A stretch of 39,063 nucleotides of DNA from NCBI GenBank assembly GCA_938002815.1, contig CALKZT010000010.1, forward strand, positions 1 through 39,063, read 5' to 3'. The notes below the pieces were generated by a model that worked only from the letters and a program-made list of their open reading frames with translations, searched no databases and had not been told where the DNA came from. The DNA is from an uncultured bacterium. Its GTDB lineage: Bacteria > Desulfobacterota > DSM-4660 > Desulfatiglandales > CALKZT01. A program made the translations under genes and the position numbers. Of the stretch, positions 18,307-26,538 are shown in pieces; position 1 is the stretch's first letter; every line of letters starts with the position of its first letter.

Positions 18307-20274
18307 TTATTCTTCCTTCAGAATTCCCCTTTTTACAAAATCCTGATATACCTCGGGCATCCCAAATCTCAAGAGCGTCTCCTTCTTCGGGATCCCTTCG
18401 GTATTCCAACCCCTGTAATTATAATAGGTGTCCATCAACTTGGCCTCGTATTCAGGGAACCTCTTTTTCCAGTGGTCTTCTGGTGGCTTGTCCTCTGTCC
18501 TTCTGAGCCCCCTCCTGTTGTTGTTTGCCCTAACAAGGGTCCTCACCCTTGTGGCTATCTCCCAGAGACCTTCTTCAGTTACATCCATACCTGTGGCGTA
18601 GGAGACCAATCTGGGCAGATTATGGATATGATAGGGTGGCTTAAGTGGGAAGGAGGAAAGCCCTGCACAGAGACCAAGGCAGTCGTCTATATAATGCATG
18701 ATCTCTTGCCATTCTACCAATTCACACAGGAGTTCGGGTTCGGGCCAGAAGGGAAATTGCTTGCCTTCGTCACCCCATTCCAGGATGAATCTTTTAAACC
18801 TCTCCTCTTTCCCCGTGGGGACCTGGATCCAGTCCTGTACGAACTTTTCTCTATAGTCCTTTGGAAGAGGGGCCTGAGGGATCTGACCCTCTATCTGGGT
18901 TATGTTCACCTTCTCCCCTGTAGACCACATGAGATAGTACATGGGGTTCAACATCCCCAACTTGATGGGTATCTGCTCATGCTTCTTTATGGTGTTGTGA
19001 TCGAACTTCTCTGCTCCCTTTCCAATCTCTTTGGCTGCCCAGTAAACCCCTTTGGCCAACACATCCCCTATCCCTTCCCTTTTCACTATCATGTCTAAGA
19101 GGTAGTAGAACCTCTCCCTGTTGTCTTTTGGGAAATTGGGAAGGTCCTGGTCTGTTAATATCCCTGCCTCATAAAGCTCCACTGCAAAGGCCATCACCTG
19201 GGGTGTGCTGTAGCCATCTACCCCATAGGACTGGGCGATGGAAGCTATCTTAAGCCCAAAGTCCAGGTCATCTGCCATTGCGCCCATTACATAGGTCAAC
19301 TTGGAGAAGCATTTCATCACATAGGAGGGAAAGCCCGGGAGCTGGATAATTCCGTGGCACTTCACAGGGCAATTGTAACAACCCACAAGCTTTTTCCTGG
19401 CATTCTCAAGGGTCTCGGTCCACTCCTTCTCTATCTTTTCGTTCCAAAAATCCATCCTCCTTACCCTTGCGTTCCCCCATGCAAAGCTCATGGTGTGCCA
19501 TTTCTCATCATGGAGCATCATCTCCTGGGGAGATCCTATAAAGGCGAGAATTGCAGGGACCCCTTCTATGGGATTTGCCAACCTAAACTGTATGTAATCC
19601 ATCACCTTGTTACACTCTTCCATGAACTCCAAGGGCTTGGCCAGATATAGGTCTTTGGTACCCCTAACTGCTATGGCCTTAAGGTTCTTGCTTCCCATAA
19701 CTGCACCAAGGCCCTTCCTGCTGGCGCTACTACTCTCTGTCTCTATTGAGGCAAAATAGACCTGATTTTCCCCGGCCAGACCTATGGCCAGGGCCTCGGC
19801 ATGGGGTTCGTTTAACTCCCTTCTGATGGCGTGGATCGTATCATAGGTGCTCTTACCCCTCAGATGGGAGGCATCCCTTATCTCCACCTTGTCGTTGTTG
19901 ATCCACAGATAGACCAGATCCGGGGCCCTCCCCTTCACTATCACCTTGTCATAGCCTGCATATTTGAGCTCAGGGGCCCAAAAACCACCCATCATCGAGA
20001 ATGCCATGTAGCGAGTTTGAGGTGATATGGAGCTAATAATGGTCCTATTAGAGCCAGGTGCAGAGCTCCCACATAGTAGGCCAGCACTAAAGATTAGGAT
20101 ATTGTCTGGCGAAAAGGGATCCACTTCTGGAGGAACCCTGTCCCATATCAGTTTTGCATTGGTCCCTAGCCCACCCAAGTACATCTCTGTGAGTTTGGGG
20201 TCAGATTGGACCTTTTCCACACTACCTCTGGAAAGGTCCACCTCCAAGTAATAACCTGTCTCTGCGTATCTCAT
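18307..20274 (-). CDS. bamB: BamB: tungsten active-site subunit of class II benzoyl-CoA reductase
   Basis: A 655-residue member of the aldehyde:ferredoxin oxidoreductase family. By my count the active-site residues fall at E251, H260 (QEMMLHDEKWH) and C322 (VMKCFSK). As I recall, these are the same numbers as the proposed proton donors and W ligand in the Geobacter metallireducens BamB structure, with almost identical length. The [4Fe-4S] cysteines are C299, C302 and C306 (CYNCPVKC) plus a late cysteine in DDCLGLC. The enzyme reduces benzoyl-CoA to cyclohexa-1,5-diene-1-carbonyl-CoA without ATP hydrolysis. ATG start with AAGGAGGG upstream. It is the first gene of the bam operon. Ordinary AOR-family oxidoreductases are the alternative but lack this partner set. 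Confidence 0.93.
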   Translation of the reverse strand: MRYAETGYYLEVDLSRGSVEKVQSDPKLTEMYLGGLGTNAKLIWDRVPPEVDPFSPDNILIFSAGLLCGSSAPGSNRTIISSISPQTRYMAFSMMGGFWAPELKYAGYDKVIVKGRAPDLVYLWINNDKVEIRDASHLRGKSTYDTIHAIRRELNEPHAEALAIGLAGENQVYFASIETESSSASRKGLGAVMGSKNLKAIAVRGTKDLYLAKPLEFMEECNKVMDYIQFRLANPIEGVPAILAFIGSPQEMMLHDEKWHTMSFAWGNARVRRMDFWNEKIEKEWTETLENARKKLVGCYNCPVKCHGIIQLPGFPSYVMKCFSKLTYVMGAMADDLDFGLKIASIAQSYGVDGYSTPQVMAFAVELYEAGILTDQDLPNFPKDNRERFYYLLDMIVKREGIGDVLAKGVYWAAKEIGKGAEKFDHNTIKKHEQIPIKLGMLNPMYYLMWSTGEKVNITQIEGQIPQAPLPKDYREKFVQDWIQVPTGKEERFKRFILEWGDEGKQFPFWPEPELLCELVEWQEIMHYIDDCLGLCAGLSSFPLKPPYHIHNLPRLVSYATGMDVTEEGLWEIATRVRTLVRANNNRRGLRRTEDKPPEDHWKKRFPEYEAKLMDTYYNYRGWNTEGIPKKETLLRFGMPEVYQDFVKRGILKEE

Positions 20275-20363
20275 ATTCCCTCCTTATGCTCACAATATCC
20301 AAGAACCTGGCCAGGGCCCTATCGGACTTCACCACATACCCCTGGCTCTGATTTTCTTTTTGG

Positions 20364-20990
20364 CTACATTGTAACCATATTGTAACTATGGTCAAGGGAA
20401 AAGCTTTGAATTATACCAAAGCGGAGCCATTTAAAGGCCTTTAGCACATGAGCTGGTACCATGGCACCTATCCTGGCCATAAAGAGATTTTCAGGTCTCA
20501 AAAGCACATTGGGTTCGTTGGTCTGATATACCTTGAAGTCCTCTGATTGGAATAGATTTATCAACATCTCCCTGTATTCCATCACCTTAAGGCCTGTACC
20601 CACCAGATCCCATGTCCAGCTATACCCCACCATAAAGAGGATCTTTCTCTCCTTCAAAGGATGCTCGGTTGTACTCTTTAAAAGCCCCTTGGCCAAACCC
20701 TTACCCCTGAATTCCCGAATCACCTCTATAACAGAGACCTCCATCATCCATTTACCCAGCTGTGCCCATCTCTGGTCTTTTTGGGGATATTCTAATATCC
20801 CTATCCCCACTATCAGCTTCTCCTCCCATACAGCAAGGCAGAGATTAGAGTCCTCTTCCTTTACTATCTCATAGAGATGAGATTTTCTTGTCACTATGGA
20901 TCTGTACTTGGGATAGGTCTTGAAAGAAGGATGTAGTTCGAGCCCTTCCAGATAAGCTTCATCACAGAAACTCCTGATCACCAAAGACAA
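20364..20990 (-). CDS. GNAT-family N-acetyltransferase
   Basis: A 208-residue GNAT-fold protein with the acetyl-CoA-binding loop FRGKGLAKGLL preceded by the usual beta strand (MEVSVIEVIREFRGKG). It would transfer an acyl group from acyl-CoA to an amine, either a protein lysine or a small molecule. The listed start is TTG at 20990; a nearby GTG is possible. It sits four bases after the second GNAT gene and 89 bases ahead of bamB, so it may be co-transcribed with the bam genes. Acyl-CoA ligases of aromatic metabolism can be controlled by GNAT acetylation in other bacteria (Rhodopseudomonas BadA), which makes that role conceivable but unproven here. Confidence 0.75.
   Translation of the reverse strand: MSLVIRSFCDEAYLEGLELHPSFKTYPKYRSIVTRKSHLYEIVKEEDSNLCLAVWEEKLIVGIGILEYPQKDQRWAQLGKWMMEVSVIEVIREFRGKGLAKGLLKSTTEHPLKERKILFMVGYSWTWDLVGTGLKVMEYREMLINLFQSEDFKVYQTNEPNVLLRPENLFMARIGAMVPAHVLKAFKWLRFGIIQSFSLDHSYNMVTM
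20368..20389. repeat. 11-bp tandem direct repeat upstream of bamB
   Basis: ATTGTAACCAT is followed directly by ATTGTAACTAT: two copies, one mismatch, one helical turn apart. They lie about 95-115 bases upstream of the bamB start and overlap the last codons of the GNAT gene. The spacing would suit a regulator bound on one DNA face, but the sequence also encodes the GNAT C-terminus, so chance is possible. Confidence 0.35.
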
Positions 20991-20993
20991 TAA

Positions 20994-21557
20994 CTAAAAG
21001 TCCCCCCAGTGTGTGTGTAAATTTTTTACCATAAAAATCAGATCCAAACTCCCTCCTGCCATGTCCTTACAAAAATCCTTAAATACGGCCACCTCTGTAA
21101 AGTCCAAGCGCCTTAGGGTATCCACTATGCGTGGATCCATACCCTTAGGGATCTCAGCCACGAGCCTTTCAATCTCCAATTCCATTGCCCTCTTGATAAG
21201 ATCAAGGAGCATCCAGGTTCCTAACCCTTTGCCCCTAAAATAGGTGGAGAGAATCACCTTTACCTTTCCCACATGCCTCCTTATCCCGTAGTTTCTGCGG
21301 ATGAGACAGGAATGGCCCACAATAGCGCCCTCCGCCATGGCCACCACATTCCACGCCCTCAACCTCTCTTGGTTTTTGATCCATAGCTCATACAATCCCT
21401 CCTCAAGGGGGTCCTCCTTCAAAAAGAACCTCTCCTCTTTTGGGATCTGCTCGTAAAAACTCCTAAGGGCCTGAAAATGGCCGACTTCCAGCGGGAAGAG
21501 GGTTACTTCGCATCCATCGGCCAAAACCAGATCCTTGGGATACCTTTTATAAAGCAT
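20994..21557 (-). CDS. GNAT-family N-acetyltransferase
   Basis: A 187-residue GNAT protein with a clear central strand and acetyl-CoA loop (KVKVILSTYFRGKGLGTWML). The start ATG at 21557 follows AGGTGA at a suitable distance. It lies immediately upstream of the second GNAT gene on the same strand and opposite to the DUF2914 gene, so the 114-base gap before it may hold divergent promoters. Its substrate cannot be told from sequence. Confidence 0.78.
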   Translation of the reverse strand: MLYKRYPKDLVLADGCEVTLFPLEVGHFQALRSFYEQIPKEERFFLKEDPLEEGLYELWIKNQERLRAWNVVAMAEGAIVGHSCLIRRNYGIRRHVGKVKVILSTYFRGKGLGTWMLLDLIKRAMELEIERLVAEIPKGMDPRIVDTLRRLDFTEVAVFKDFCKDMAGGSLDLIFMVKNLHTHWGDF

Positions 21558-21671
21558 CCTGAATCACCTGCCCACGACCTTGGTTTTTGGAAGTGTCCCA
21601 CAAAAGACCTTGCCAGACAAACCGAATTATGACAATAAAAAATTTTATATCCTAAATTTAAGAAGGCATCC

Positions 21672-22085
21672 ATGCTCCACATCCTCAACATTCTGTTTTT
21701 AGCGGGTATTTTTTTGTCAGTACCCTGCTTATCTTTTGAATGCTTGGCAGAGGACAAAACAGGTATCACTCTTGCAAAAGCTCAGATCTGTGAAGAGGTC
21801 AAACAAAGCGAGTGTCTGTTTCCAAATAAAATTATATCCTCTTCAAAAGGGAAAATATATTGCTACTCAGTTTTTGATTCAGTGAACAACCCTTCAATAG
21901 TATATCATAGATGGTATCATCGAGATGAGCTTGTAGTGACCCATACCTTAAAAATAAAGCCATCTTATTATGTAGCTACAAGTAGCATGCAGATAAGAGA
22001 AAAGGACAAGGGCCCATGGAGGGTCGAGATTGTTAATGAAGATGGGACTATATATGCAGTCTTGAGATTTAGTATAGTAGATTAA
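21672..22085 (+). CDS. DUF2914-family exported protein
   Basis: A 137-residue protein with an N-terminal signal-peptide-like segment (IFLSVPCLSFECLA) and a C-terminal domain with the DUF2914 pattern (IYCYSVF, VYHRWYHRDELV, PWRVEIVNEDG). A cysteine in the signal region might be a lipoprotein site. The function of the family is unknown to me. The start has AAGAAGG six bases before it. It is followed 10 bases later by the diadenylate cyclase gene and probably shares its transcript. Confidence 0.72.
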   Translation: MLHILNILFLAGIFLSVPCLSFECLAEDKTGITLAKAQICEEVKQSECLFPNKIISSSKGKIYCYSVFDSVNNPSIVYHRWYHRDELVVTHTLKIKPSYYVATSSMQIREKDKGPWRVEIVNEDGTIYAVLRFSIVD

Positions 22086-22095
22086 TGGAGAAACA

Positions 22096-23529
22096 ATGCC
22101 TCCACTTATATCCTTAAGATGGCAAGATGTAGTTGATATACTATTTGTCAGCTATTTGTTGTTTAGGTTTTATGTGATATTTAAAGGGACTCATGTACTA
22201 AGAGTTTTAGTAGCAATAGCTTTTCTATTTTTTCTCCAGCGAATTGCAATTCTTTTAGGTCTTGTGATTACAAGCTGGACCATACAAGGCATTACCGCTG
22301 CAAGTGCACTGATTATAATCGTTCTTTTTACAAGAGAGATAAGGTCTGTATTTCAGACAAAGAACCTGGGTTTACTTTTGTGGGGAATTACCTTCCGCCA
22401 GAAAGAGACTCCATATGATATAATAGCAGACGTGGTCTATGAATTTGCAAAAGAGAGAACCGGTGCCTTAATTATAATCCCTGGGAAGGAAGATATAAGG
22501 GGTGTAGTACAAAGGAGTATCAGGTGGGATGGTAGGCTTTCAAGGGAGATGTTACAGACCATATTTGATAAGAATTCCCCTGTCCATGATGGAGCAATAA
22601 TAGTGCAAGGGGATAGAATAACAGAGGTCTCTGTTATTCTTCCTCTGTCCACCAACCCCAGCCTTCCCAGTTATTTTGGGACAAGACACAGGGCAGCAGT
22701 GGGTCTCACAGAAGTAACTGATGCCTTAGTGATTGTGGTCTCGGAGGAAAGGGGTGTGGTTTCTGTCTCAAAGGGAGGGGAGATCACTCCAGTCTCCCAA
22801 AAGGAGTTGTTGATACAGATCATGAGAAGGCATCTGGGTATTCTGGCCCCTGAAAAGGAGGCCACCAAAAGACTCCGGATAGAGTTGGGTCTGGTGGCTC
22901 TGGTCTCAGTTCTCTTAATAACAGTGGCATGGATGAGCTTTACCAAGGGCTACGATACCATTATCTCCTACAGTGTACCCATAGAGTATACAAACCGACC
23001 ACCTCATCTCGAGATCATTGAGACCAGTGTCTCCTCTGCAAAGATAGAGATAGTTGGCCCGGCGCCTGTTTTGAAGGCCATAAAGCCGGAACACATAAGT
23101 GTGAGGTTGGATCTCTCTGGGAGTGTGGCGGGTAAGAGTGTATATACCCTCACAAAAGAGAGTATACAATTGCCTCCAGGTGCCACCCTCTCCAAGGTGG
23201 TCCCTCAGTTTGTGGAGGTATATCTGGATGAAATCGTGGAAAAGATATTACCTGTCCAAGTGGACTGGGTAGGGACCTTAGACAAGGAACTTTTGGTAAC
23301 CCACGTGGAGTTGGATCCCTCAAGGGTAAGGGTCTTTGGGGGCAAAAGGACCCTGGAGGGAATAGAGACCATCTATACAGAGAAACTCCCTGCGGATACC
23401 GTGACATCGGATGCTACCCTCACAGCAAGGATCGCCCTGTACCCTCCCTCTTTGAGGCTGGTCCCGGGGCAGAAGGACAAGGTGGCAGTTTTGGTAAAGG
23501 TTCAAAGGAGAGGCGAAAAGACCTCTTAG
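22096..23529 (+). CDS. cdaA: CdaA-type diadenylate cyclase fused to YbbR (CdaR-like) domains
   Basis: A 477-residue membrane protein. Three N-terminal membrane segments (about residues 10-80) lead into a DAC domain with the DGA (SPVHDGAIIV) and RHR (FGTRHRAAVG) motifs that make c-di-AMP from two ATP. A further membrane segment near residue 270 (LVALVSVLLITVAWMSF) is followed by two or more YbbR-type beta repeats (around SVPIEYTNRPPHLEI and LPVQVDWVG). In Bacillus the cyclase CdaA and its regulator CdaR are separate proteins; here both are on one chain, with YbbR domains presumably outside the membrane. Start ATG follows GGAG by a few bases. Confidence 0.9.
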   Translation: MPPLISLRWQDVVDILFVSYLLFRFYVIFKGTHVLRVLVAIAFLFFLQRIAILLGLVITSWTIQGITAASALIIIVLFTREIRSVFQTKNLGLLLWGITFRQKETPYDIIADVVYEFAKERTGALIIIPGKEDIRGVVQRSIRWDGRLSREMLQTIFDKNSPVHDGAIIVQGDRITEVSVILPLSTNPSLPSYFGTRHRAAVGLTEVTDALVIVVSEERGVVSVSKGGEITPVSQKELLIQIMRRHLGILAPEKEATKRLRIELGLVALVSVLLITVAWMSFTKGYDTIISYSVPIEYTNRPPHLEIIETSVSSAKIEIVGPAPVLKAIKPEHISVRLDLSGSVAGKSVYTLTKESIQLPPGATLSKVVPQFVEVYLDEIVEKILPVQVDWVGTLDKELLVTHVELDPSRVRVFGGKRTLEGIETIYTEKLPADTVTSDATLTARIALYPPSLRLVPGQKDKVAVLVKVQRRGEKTS

Positions 23530-23848
23530 GCCCTGAGTAGGATTTAGGCACCATAAAACTTTTCAGGGCACCATCCCTTTCTGGGCCAATAACCTGCCAT
23601 GCCCCTCTAGGCAACCTGGAAATCATTGCATGAGTTGCCAGCGCTATAGCTCTTGGATGATCAAGGGGATCGCGGCTTGGAAGGTAGGTCGTTTTTGGGC
23701 CCAGACATCCTCAATTATCACAGGAGTCTTCCTTTCCTTCTCCCAGTGGTTTAGAATCCCATTGCCAACCCAATTACTTCCGGACAGAAGCCCTGGGGGG
23801 AGAGTTTTGGATGAGAAGTAATCTAATTTAGTCTAATACTGCGGTCTT
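23530..23848. other. 319-base stretch without a supported gene
   Basis: A loose inverted repeat (GCCCTGA at 23530-23536 with TCAGGGC at 23563-23569) follows the cyclase gene and could be a weak transcription end. Beyond it I see only short, unconvincing reading frames. The composition begins to change here toward that of thiM. Confidence 0.4.
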
Positions 23849-24649
23849 CTACAGTTCCACCACCCTTGCCCCAGCCCGGATCTGGTCGGCTGAGAGGTTA
23901 TAAATGGCGTCGTAGAGAGCCACCTTGAAACTCCCGGGGCCTCTGGCCTCTGCTGCAGCCAGTTCTGCGGCCAGTCCGAAGCAAACCAGCGATGCTACGC
24001 TCGCCAGTACATGGTCCCGATCAACCGAGAGGAAAGCAGCAACCATCGTGCTCGCAGAGCAGCCAGTGCCAGTGATGGTTTTGAGCATGGGATGCCCGTT
24101 GTCCACCCCAAAGACTCGCATACCGTCGGTGACGATATCGCGGCGGCCAGTGATAGCTACCGTCGTCCTGTAGCGTCGGGCCAGGGCCTTAGCCACCTCC
24201 ACAGGATCATCCACCTCTACTATTGCCTCCACCCCCTTAACAAGCCCACCCATCCCGGTCAACGCGCCGATTTCCCCGGAGTTTCCACGGACAACGGAGA
24301 TCCTCACTTCTTCCAGCAGGTGGAGGTTGGTCTCAGTACGCAGCCTCGTTGCACCGGCCCCCACAGGGTCCAGAACTACTGGTATGCCTAGTTCGTTAGC
24401 GCGCTTCCCGGCAATCCTCATGGACTCTACCCAGTCCCGGGTGAGCGTGCCGGGATTCAAGACCAGCGCACTAGCACTAGCAACCATTTCTGCTACCTCC
24501 TCCCGGGCATGGGCCATCACAGGCAGGGCGCCGATGTGGAGCGTGACATTTGCCGTATCGTTCATAACCACAAAATTGGTGATGTGATGTATGAGTGGAC
24601 GCTGCTGGCGAACCCTCTCCCTCAGTTCCGCGATGTACTCAACAGTCAT
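23849..24649 (-). CDS. thiM: Hydroxyethylthiazole kinase (ThiM)
   Basis: A 266-residue kinase that phosphorylates 4-methyl-5-(2-hydroxyethyl)thiazole in thiamine salvage. Recognisable parts are the substrate-side HHITNFVVMNDTANVTL, the central VVLDPVGAGATRLR, NSGEIGAL, and the catalytic GTGCSASTMVAAF loop. The start ATG follows GGAGG seven bases upstream. Codon choice is clearly richer in GCG, CGC and CTG than in genes on either side, and no other thiamine gene is nearby, so it looks laterally acquired. I saw no TPP riboswitch core upstream. Confidence 0.92.
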   Translation of the reverse strand: MTVEYIAELRERVRQQRPLIHHITNFVVMNDTANVTLHIGALPVMAHAREEVAEMVASASALVLNPGTLTRDWVESMRIAGKRANELGIPVVLDPVGAGATRLRTETNLHLLEEVRISVVRGNSGEIGALTGMGGLVKGVEAIVEVDDPVEVAKALARRYRTTVAITGRRDIVTDGMRVFGVDNGHPMLKTITGTGCSASTMVAAFLSVDRDHVLASVASLVCFGLAAELAAAEARGPGSFKVALYDAIYNLSADQIRAGARVVEL

Positions 24650-24685
24650 GCCTTTGCCTCCTTTTGGAATTGCATCTATCTATCC

Positions 24686-24714
24686 AGAATAGAATATATA
24701 CCCCATTGCTTCAA
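24686..24714 (-). promoter_or_regulatory. Possible sigma-70 promoter for thiM
   Basis: On the minus strand, TTGAAG and TATTCT are separated by 17 bases, 37 bases upstream of the thiM start. The match is partial and judged by eye. Confidence 0.3.
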
Positions 24715-24978
24715 CCCTCCTGCCCTTCACCATAGGAGAGCTGGTGGCGCTTCTCAATGGTATTTATTTTAGCGGTATGCCCTAAGCTCCCTATTTCTTC
24801 AAGAGATCCTTACGAAGGTACCGAGCCCTCAAAAGACAATAGGCTATTTATGGCAATATGCCTACGCAATGGATTATTTTAGGCATCCACAGGGTCTGGC
24901 CCCAATGGGTTTCTATGGGAAAAACTATCAGGTATGTGACATTCCAAAAGGGCAATGGGAAAAGGGGTTAAACTTATC

Positions 24979-25006
24979 TTGACATCGTGGAAAATTGTGG
25001 TATAGG
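24979..25006 (+). promoter_or_regulatory. Sigma-70-like promoter for the sulfur-transfer operon
   Basis: Perfect TTGACA at 24979-24984, a 16-base spacer, then TATAGG at 25001-25006. It would give a leader of about 180 bases ahead of the cysteine-synthase-like gene. Confidence 0.55.
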
Positions 25007-25192
25007 ATTTTTTTATGGATCTATATCTAAAAAATCTTTCCTTCGCAAGAGACCCATTCTCCTTTCACACCCATTGTTGCCTTTTTTCCTGTTGCCCTGG
25101 GCGAATGTGCCGAGGGTGTAGTCTCCTTTAAAAAATCTTAAGCCGTCTCATAGAAAACGACAACCCTTTTAGCAAGGGAGGTAAGAGGTAAA

Positions 25193-26097
25193 ATGATTAA
25201 TAGGCTTTCTAAAAATATATTCGGACTTATCGGTAATACTCCTCTTTTAGATCTAAGTGATCTCTTAGAGGAAAGTTCTAAAGTTAGGCTATTTGCAAAG
25301 CCAGAATGGTATAACCCTGGCGGTTCCATAAAAGATAGACCAGCAAGAGAGATTATTTTTCAGGCAGAAAAAGCTGGAAAACTTTCTCCAGGTAAAATTA
25401 TATTGGATGCTACTTCTGGAAATATGGGGATCGCCTATACTCTCTTGGCAAAAAGCAAAGGTTACGATGTAACACTCTGTATCCCACAAAATGCAAGTGA
25501 AATACGGAAAAGGATTTTAAAAATCTTTGGAGCCAAGCTTATCATTACTAATCCTTTGGAAGGAATAGATGGAGCTATTATAAGAGCTAAAGAGATTTAT
25601 TGCAGAGAGCCTGAGAAGTACTTTTATGCAGATCAATATAGTAATCCTGCTAATTACTTGGCTCATTATAAGACAACAGGTCCAGAGATTTGGGAGCAAA
25701 CTCAGGGTGCACACATTTTGTAGCAGGCCTAGGTACAGGTGGAACAATGATGGGGGTGGGGAGATTTTTAAAAGAGAAAAATCCTCAGATAAGGTTAGTG
25801 GGGATTCAGCCAGATCATAGCCTCCACGGTATAGAGGGTCTAAAGCATATGGCAAGTGCGCTGAGACCAACAATCTATCAGGAAGAGTTGTTAGACGAAA
25901 CTCTTTTTCTATCCACAGAGGAGGCCTATGAAGTGGTTAAAAAGCTCCTTTCGTTAAAAGGTCTTTTCTTAGGGATCTCTTCAGGGGCAGCCCTGGCAGG
26001 AGCTCTAAAAGTAGCTAAGAATATAAAACTAGGTACTGTCGTAACAATCTTTCCAGACAACGGTTATAAATATCTCAGTGCGAGCATTTGGGATTAA
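25193..26097 (+). pseudogene. Cysteine-synthase-like PLP enzyme, interrupted by a frameshift
   Basis: Two overlapping frames (25193-25723 and 25690-26097) together encode a complete fold type II PLP enzyme of about 301 residues like CysK/CysM. The first frame has the PLP-lysine motif (NPGGSIKDRPA) and the substrate loop (TSGNMGIAYT). The second has the phosphate-binding loop (GLGTGGTMMGVG) and the C-terminal SGAALAGAL. Restoring one G in the GGG run at 25705-25707 rejoins them as EQTQG-CTHFVAGLGTGG. It would make cysteine from an activated serine, possibly with sulfur from the operon's sulfur carrier. Either the gene is inactivated or the base is a sequencing error; the good codon structure on both sides favours a recent mutation or an error. 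AGAGG precedes the ATG. Confidence 0.88.
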
Positions 26098-26100
26098 GAA

Positions 26101-26538
26101 ATGATTCTTTTCATAGATGAAAGGATTTGGAGGGAAATAGTCAACCACTTAGAGAATGTCTACCCTGAAGAGGGCTGTGGGCTACTCTTAGGGGTAATTG
26201 AAGAAAATTATTTAGTAAATAACCTCTATCCTATGGAAAATGTCTGGGAAAATAAAGGGGAGAGAAAAAATAGATATGCCCTTTCTCCCATAGAATGGTT
26301 AAAAGCTGAAAGGAGAGCAGATGCAGAAAATCTTTTGATCCTTGGCATTTATCATTCTCATCCTGATTATCCCCCTTATCTTTCCTCTTTTGATTTGGAA
26401 AGAGCTTGGGAGGGTTATGTATATCTTATTGTGAGAATTAGCCAAGGTAAAGCGGATCAATCTAGAGCGTATTTGATAACTCATTACAAAAAAGTTCAAG
26501 CCATACCTATCCAAATCGTTAGGGAGGTGCAGCCATGA
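26101..26538 (+). CDS. JAMM/Mov34 metalloprotease, candidate sulfur-carrier processing protease
   Basis: A 145-residue JAB1/MPN/Mov34 domain protein with the complete zinc motif: a Glu in YPEEGCGLLLG and then HSHPDYPPYLSSFD (H-x-H, Ser, Asp). Small bacterial members such as Mec of Mycobacterium tuberculosis, QbsD of Pseudomonas and HcyD of Wolinella work on ThiS/MoaD-like sulfur carriers, trimming residues after the diglycine or releasing an amino acid product. The operon includes such a carrier with one residue after its GG. The start lies three bases after the cysteine-synthase-like stop, and the stop overlaps the next start by four bases (ATGA). Confidence 0.87.
   Translation: MILFIDERIWREIVNHLENVYPEEGCGLLLGVIEENYLVNNLYPMENVWENKGERKNRYALSPIEWLKAERRADAENLLILGIYHSHPDYPPYLSSFDLERAWEGYVYLIVRISQGKADQSRAYLITHYKKVQAIPIQIVREVQP

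Larger units (their letters stand above)
24650..25192. other. 543-base intergenic region between thiM and the sulfur-transfer operon
   Basis: No convincing gene. It holds a candidate promoter for thiM on the minus strand and one for the downstream operon on the plus strand. The last 180 bases form a leader for that operon, ending in a small CCCTT/AAGGG hairpin (25164-25178) just before the ribosome-binding site. I recognised no riboswitch family in the leader. Confidence 0.4.

Noticed and set aside
24650-24800. A TPP riboswitch upstream of thiM
   Set aside because: The conserved CUGAGA and CUGGAUAAUGCCAG-like cores were not found on the appropriate strand.
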